The translations under genes and the position numbers were made by a program. The notes beneath the pieces are model-generated. The model saw nothing but the letters and a program-made list of their open reading frames with translations, ran no database searches and had not been told where the DNA came from. Positions 6,519-9,507 of a DNA stretch of 9,507 bases are shown piece by piece (within the stretch, counting starts at the first letter, position 1; each line of letters opens with the position of its first letter). This DNA comes from Candidatus Gastranaerophilales bacterium. GTDB taxonomy: Bacteria; Cyanobacteriota; Vampirovibrionia; Gastranaerophilales; Gastranaerophilaceae. The DNA lies in NCBI GenBank assembly GCA_944325615.1, contig CALVAU010000219.1:1-9507 (forward strand), written 5' to 3'.

Positions 6519-6830
6519 ATGAAAAAGGTGATTTTAATAATGGCTGTGATTTTGCTCTCTTTACCTGTGTATGCGTCATGCGCAATAAGTGGGAATACTT
6601 GTGCTTATTCAATTTCAAGACCTGCTTTGCAGGATAAGTATTTGCCTAATAATATAAAAGATATTAAAAAGCCTGACGCATTTCGTCCTCAATATTTTAA
6701 GCCATATTATGATGAGCTTATAAATACGGAAACGGGAGCTGCGGCGGGTGCTCATGAAGAGAATAATTATAATTCTAATTGTCAATTCGGGGTATGTCTG
6801 CCGGGAAGAAATCCTGAAGCAGGTAAATAG
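6519..6830 (+). CDS. Small secreted protein with four cysteines, function unknown
   Basis: This encodes 103 residues from ATG at 6519; an in-frame TTG at 6510 is ignored because it overlaps the ribosome-binding site AAAGG (6505-6509). The signal peptide is clear: MKKVILIMAVILLSLPVYA, with likely cleavage after A19. C21 follows closely, but position -3 relative to it is Tyr, so it does not make a proper lipobox. The mature chain is about 84 residues. It has two Cys pairs, C21/C28 near the start and C88/C93 near the end (CQFGVC), which could form disulfides outside the cytoplasm. Between them lies a polar Pro/Tyr/Asp/Lys-rich segment without evident domains. No family recognised. A GNRA-loop terminator follows directly, and the structured leader upstream suggests the gene is individually controlled. 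Confidence 0.72.
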   Translation: MKKVILIMAVILLSLPVYASCAISGNTCAYSISRPALQDKYLPNNIKDIKKPDAFRPQYFKPYYDELINTETGAAAGAHEENNYNSNCQFGVCLPGRNPEAGK

Positions 6831-6850
6831 CAAAATAGTCATTTTAAAAA

Positions 6851-6874
6851 GCGCCTGAGAAGGCGCCTTTTTTT
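6851..6874. terminator. Intrinsic terminator with GAGA tetraloop
   Basis: GCGCCT (6851-6856), a GAGA loop of the stable GNRA class, then AGGCGC (6861-6866) and seven T's (6868-6874). It terminates the small secreted-protein gene. Five A's just before it make it usable on the minus strand too, where the prepilin gene converges. Confidence 0.92.
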
Positions 6875-6949
6875 GAGTAGCATATTAGGCAGTATAGCCT
6901 GAATTACGGCATATAAAATCGGGGGTAAGTAATAAAGGGCTGTTTTTGG

Positions 6950-6984
6950 GAAGTTGTAGAAGTTATATTATTCTTTACAACTTC
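6950..6984. repeat. 9-bp inverted repeat spanning the prepilin stop codon
   Basis: GAAGTTGTA (6950-6958) and TACAACTTC (6976-6984) are exact complements with a 17-base loop that contains the prepilin stop (6968-6970). There is no following T-tract on the minus strand, so it is a possible 3'-end structure rather than a proven terminator. Confidence 0.4.
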
Positions 6985-7760
6985 TTTTACCGTTCCAAGA
7001 AAGATCATTACAATGTAAATAATCCATATTTTCATTGAACAAAACCCAAGCGGTACAGTTAATACCATATAAATCTCCATTTTTTATACAAGAGTTTTCA
7101 AAACTTGTACTATTTGTTGTCCCTTGCATTCCGGCTGGTGCAATGCGGTCTTTTGTAATTAAAAATCTAAACATGTCGCGTCCGTATTGATTTGGTTTCT
7201 TTTTCCCGTTAATGTCAACAACTATTGTTCCACACATTGATTTGACGCCGTATTGATTACTGAAACAATCCGGAAACATAAGTCTGAATTGAACCGACGT
7301 TCCATCATAAAGCACTAAATTTGCATATATGTTAGCGGTATCATGATTATAGCGTTTGATTCCTGCTAAATCTATATATTGGCCATTATAAAAACAACCT
7401 TGTTCTTTGCCGCAAATTTGTAATGTATTTAAATATTTTGCAAATTTATTTAAAATCGTCATATCCCCTTGTTCACTGACGGTTAAACCCCAGGTATCCA
7501 GAGTGCCCTCTTCTGATATGACACGTAAATAAGCCTGATTTAAAATAGAATAAACTTTTTTTAGTTGAATGACGGTTGCTTTTTCTTGATATCTTCCAAT
7601 TAAAGAAGGTAAAGTCATAGCTGCGACTATTCCGATAATCCCTAATGTAATCAGAACTTCCGCAAGGGTAAAGGCGGAAAATAAAGAACTGAAGGGCCTG
7701 AAACGCCTATTTAATCCCCCCCCCCCCTAGCTGTTTTGCAGGTATAATCAGTGTTTTCAT
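6968..7760 (-). CDS. Type IV prepilin/pseudopilin-like protein, frame interrupted at a 12-G run (phase-variable candidate, OFF)
   Basis: Start ATG 7760 has AAGGAG at 7768-7773 (7-base spacing) and a strong promoter. As written, translation from it gives only 17 residues (MKTLIIPAKQLGGGGIK) and stops at TAG 7707-7709, just past the G run. The other frame, open from 7714 to 6968, encodes the pilin: basic leader LNRRFRPFSSLFSA, then FTLAEVLITLGIIGIVAA with the prepilin-peptidase site A|F and Glu at +5. A globular part with several cysteines follows. It contains DINGKKKPNQYGRD, similar to pseudopilin metal-binding loops, and CTAWVLFNENMDYLHC. With 11 G's the two frames join into 263 residues (29 leader, 234 mature). 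Such proteins are membrane-inserted, cleaved by PilD-like peptidase and assembled into pili or secretion pseudopili. The internal ATG at 7618 would lack the cleavage site and most of the membrane helix, so it is not a credible start. Confidence 0.85.
7716..7727 (-). repeat. Homopolymeric tract of 12 G (coding strand) in the prepilin leader
   Basis: Twelve consecutive C's on the plus strand are G's on the coding strand, inside codons 12-15 of the prepilin gene. It is by far the longest G/C run in an AT-rich window. Lengths of 11 or 14 join the start to the pilin frame; 12 and 13 do not. Immediately before the run, the pilin frame meets a TAG (7727-7729), so no start codon further upstream can bypass it. 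Runs of this kind expand and shrink by slipped-strand replication. Confidence 0.95.
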
Positions 7761-7792
7761 CGTTAAGCTCCTTTCTAAATTCTAACAAGTAT

Positions 7793-7821
7793 ATTATATA
7801 AGATTTATTAATATTTGCCAA
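7793..7821 (-). promoter_or_regulatory. Sigma-70-type promoter for the prepilin gene
   Basis: TTGGCA (7816-7821), a 17-base spacer and a perfect TATAAT (7793-7798) on the minus strand, about 33 bases before the ATG at 7760. This strong promoter, with the good ribosome-binding site, argues that the out-of-frame gene is not simply decaying. Confidence 0.72.
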
Positions 7822-7872
7822 ATGAATAATTAATTTTTTGTTTATTTTTTAATGATTTTAAAAAAAGGATGT

Positions 7873-7878
7873 TATAAC
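7873..7878 (+). promoter_or_regulatory. Possible -10 box for dnaK
   Basis: TATAAC lies 64 bases before the dnaK ATG. No clear -35 box is seen at 16-18 bases (TAATGA at 17), so the promoter is uncertain. No CIRCE inverted repeat (TTAGCACTC...GAGTGCTAA) is present in the 7774-7936 gap. Confidence 0.3.
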
Positions 7879-7891
7879 AAAAATAAGGAAA

Positions 7892-7918
7892 TTAATTAAG
7901 TTAATTAAATTAATTAAG
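7892..7918. repeat. Three tandem 9-bp repeats with palindromic TTAATTAA core
   Basis: TTAATTAAG (7892-7900), TTAATTAAA (7901-7909) and TTAATTAAG (7910-7918) follow head to tail, ending two bases before AAGGAG, the dnaK ribosome-binding site (7921-7926). Each 8-bp core is its own reverse complement, so copies can pair with each other. Confidence 0.8.
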
Positions 7919-7936
7919 TAAAGGAGATAATAAATT

Positions 7937-9507
7937 ATGGCAAAAACAATTGGTATTGACTTGGGTACAACAAACTCAGTTGTAGCAGTCATGGAAGGTG
8001 GTAAACCAACAGTTATTGCAAACGCTGAAGGATCTCGTACAACTCCTTCAATCGTTGGTTTTTCAAAAACTGGTGAAAAATTAGTTGGACAATTGGCTAA
8101 ACGTCAAGCTATATTGAACCCTGATAAAACTATCGCTTCAATCAAAAGACACATGGGCGATGATTATAAAGTAAGTATTGATGGTAAAGATTACACACCT
8201 CAAGAAATTTCAGCTATGATTTTGAGAAAATTGGCTGATGATGCAAGTGCATATTTGGGTGAAAAAGTAACTTCAGCTGTAATTACAGTTCCTGCATACT
8301 TTAACGATGCTCAAAGACAAGCTACAAAAGATGCAGGTAAAATTGCAGGGCTTGACGTGTTACGTATCGTAAACGAACCGACAGCTGCAGCATTAGCTTA
8401 CGGTCTAGAAAAAGAAAAAGCTGAAAAAGTTCTTGTATTTGACTTAGGTGGTGGTACATTCGATGTATCTATCCTAGAAATTGGTGACGGTGTTCACGAA
8501 GTTCTTTCTACATCAGGTGATACTCACTTAGGTGGTGATGACTTTGACCAAAAAGTAATGGATTGGATTTGCGAAGAATTCAAAAAACAAGAAGGAATTG
8601 ACCTTAAAGGTGATAAACAAGCTATGCAACGTGTTAAAGAAGCTGCAGAGAAAGCTAAATGTGAATTATCATCTGTTATGGAAACAAACATCAATCTTCC
8701 TTTCATCACAGCTGATGCAAACGGTCCAAAACATTTGGATTTGAATTTGACAAGAGCTAAATTTGAAGACTTATCTCGTGATTTGTTGAACAGATGTAAA
8801 ACTCCTGTAGAAAACGCATTGAAAGATGCAGGTGTTACAAAAGCTGATATCAACGAAGTTGTATTAGTTGGTGGTTCAACTCGTATTCCTGCAGTTCAAC
8901 AATTAGTAAAAGAATATACAGGTAAAGAACCTAACCAATCAGTTAACCCTGATGAAGTAGTTGCAGTTGGTGCTGCAATCCAAGCTGGTGTATTGGCTGG
9001 TGAAGTTAAAGATATCGTATTGTTAGATGTAACTCCTTTGACATTAGGTATCGAAACTTTAGGTGGCGTAATGACTCCTTTGGTTCCAAGAAACACAACA
9101 ATTCCTGTATCAAAATCACAAGTATTCTCAACTGCTGAAAATAACCAAACCGCTGTAGATATTCACGTTCTACAAGGTGAAAGACCAATGGCTAAAGATA
9201 ACAAATCTTTAGGTATGTTCAGATTAGATGGTATTCCACCGGCAATGAGAGGATTGCCTCAAATCGAAGTTACATTTGATATCGATGCTAACGGTATTGT
9301 AAACGTTTCAGCAAAAGATAAAGCTACAAATAAAGAACAAAAAATAACAATCACAAATTCTTCTAACCTATCAGAAGCTGATATCGACAAAATGGTTAAA
9401 GAAGCAGAAGCTAACGCAGCTGAAGATAAGAAGAAAAAAGAAGAAGCTGAAATTAAAAACAATGCTACAAGCTTAATCGGTTCAGCTGATAGAATCGTAA
9501 AAGATTT
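7937..9507 (+). CDS. dnaK: DnaK (Hsp70) chaperone, C-terminus cut off by the window edge
   Basis: 523 codons are visible from ATG 7937; AAGGAG is at 7921-7926. DnaK is the ATP-driven cytosolic chaperone that binds exposed hydrophobic peptides with DnaJ and GrpE. The nucleotide-binding domain shows phosphate loop 1 IGIDLGTTNS (5-14), VPAYFNDAQRQATKDAG, the second phosphate loop DLGGGTFDVS (169-178) and VLVGGSTRIP. The hydrophobic linker DIVLLDVTP starts at 359, followed by the substrate-binding beta domain and the beginning of the helical lid, rich in Lys/Glu/Ala. The linker is about 25 residues earlier than in E. coli. The missing part follows KRHMG in the nucleotide-binding domain, as known for Gram-positive DnaKs. 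About 90-110 C-terminal residues lie beyond the window. grpE and dnaJ are not seen here, and the gene upstream is divergent. Confidence 0.97.
   Translation, partial: MAKTIGIDLGTTNSVVAVMEGGKPTVIANAEGSRTTPSIVGFSKTGEKLVGQLAKRQAILNPDKTIASIKRHMGDDYKVSIDGKDYTPQEISAMILRKLADDASAYLGEKVTSAVITVPAYFNDAQRQATKDAGKIAGLDVLRIVNEPTAAALAYGLEKEKAEKVLVFDLGGGTFDVSILEIGDGVHEVLSTSGDTHLGGDDFDQKVMDWICEEFKKQEGIDLKGDKQAMQRVKEAAEKAKCELSSVMETNINLPFITADANGPKHLDLNLTRAKFEDLSRDLLNRCKTPVENALKDAGVTKADINEVVLVGGSTRIPAVQQLVKEYTGKEPNQSVNPDEVVAVGAAIQAGVLAGEVKDIVLLDVTPLTLGIETLGGVMTPLVPRNTTIPVSKSQVFSTAENNQTAVDIHVLQGERPMAKDNKSLGMFRLDGIPPAMRGLPQIEVTFDIDANGIVNVSAKDKATNKEQKITITNSSNLSEADIDKMVKEAEANAAEDKKKKEEAEIKNNATSLIGSADRIVKD

Noticed and set aside
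6573..6584. Lipoprotein lipobox in the small secreted protein
   Set aside because: The residue three before C21 is Tyr, not Leu/Val/Ile, so signal peptidase I cleavage after A19 fits better.
6968..7618. Reading the pilin as a 216-residue protein starting at the internal ATG 7618
   Set aside because: This would discard the leader, the A|F cleavage site, Glu+5 and most of the membrane helix, and no ribosome-binding site precedes that ATG.
7774..7936. CIRCE heat-shock operator upstream of dnaK
   Set aside because: Neither half-site of TTAGCACTC/GAGTGCTAA is present.
8524..9462. Several open frames antisense to dnaK
   Set aside because: They are short, mutually overlapping shadows of an unmistakable DnaK coding sequence.
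1..9507. tRNA, rRNA, CRISPR array, transposase or attachment site
   Set aside because: No cloverleaf, spaced repeat array, terminal inverted repeats with target duplication or integrase/transposase coding sequence was found by reading both strands.

Overview
The window is AT-rich (about two-thirds A+T by eye), uses the standard genetic code, and is densely packed with short divergent and convergent transcription units. The best taxonomic guess is an uncultured gut bacterium of the Gastranaerophilales/Melainabacteria type. The main clue is the prepilin at 6968-7760: its FTLAEVLITLG N-terminus and its C-terminal CTAWVLFNENMDYL block are what I remember from that group. A strict-anaerobe-style rubrerythrin with its rubredoxin domain in front fits a gut anaerobe. 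The assignment is inference; no rRNA is present. The DnaK is the short type familiar from Gram-positive bacteria, so a Firmicutes-like relative is not excluded.

Left third, minus strand: miaB (tRNA 2-methylthio modification) is followed by two tandem genes for related GNAT-fold proteins. The second runs off the left edge. Both begin with an Asn/Gln/Ser/Thr-rich segment ending in SFxG. A divergent promoter region (2507-2639) separates miaB from a plus-strand unit: an AMP-forming acyl-CoA (or acyl-ACP) synthetase and two small signal-peptide proteins of unknown function, closed by a strong bidirectional hairpin terminator. Minus-strand rubrerythrin converges on the same terminator. Its rubredoxin-like site has lost one of four cysteines (Phe22). 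Upstream of it lies a YkgJ-type CxxCxxCC protein.

Middle: the 6241-6509 gap is structured. It holds a perfect 11-bp inverted repeat, repeated ATAACCAA elements, an intrinsic terminator with ten T's, and an 11-nt segment exactly complementary to the ribosome-binding region of the small secreted Cys protein at 6519. This looks like an attenuated leader or a small RNA.

Right third: the most interesting item is a type IV prepilin-like gene (minus strand, 7760 to 6968) with a run of 12 G's in its leader-peptide coding region. As written, the run puts the start codon out of frame with the pilin; 11 (or 14) G's would restore one continuous prepilin of about 263 residues. This is the classic layout of a phase-variable surface gene, shown here in the OFF state, unless the run length is a sequencing or assembly error. 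Divergent from it is dnaK, whose leader carries three tandem copies of the palindrome TTAATTAA; dnaK runs off the right edge after 523 codons.
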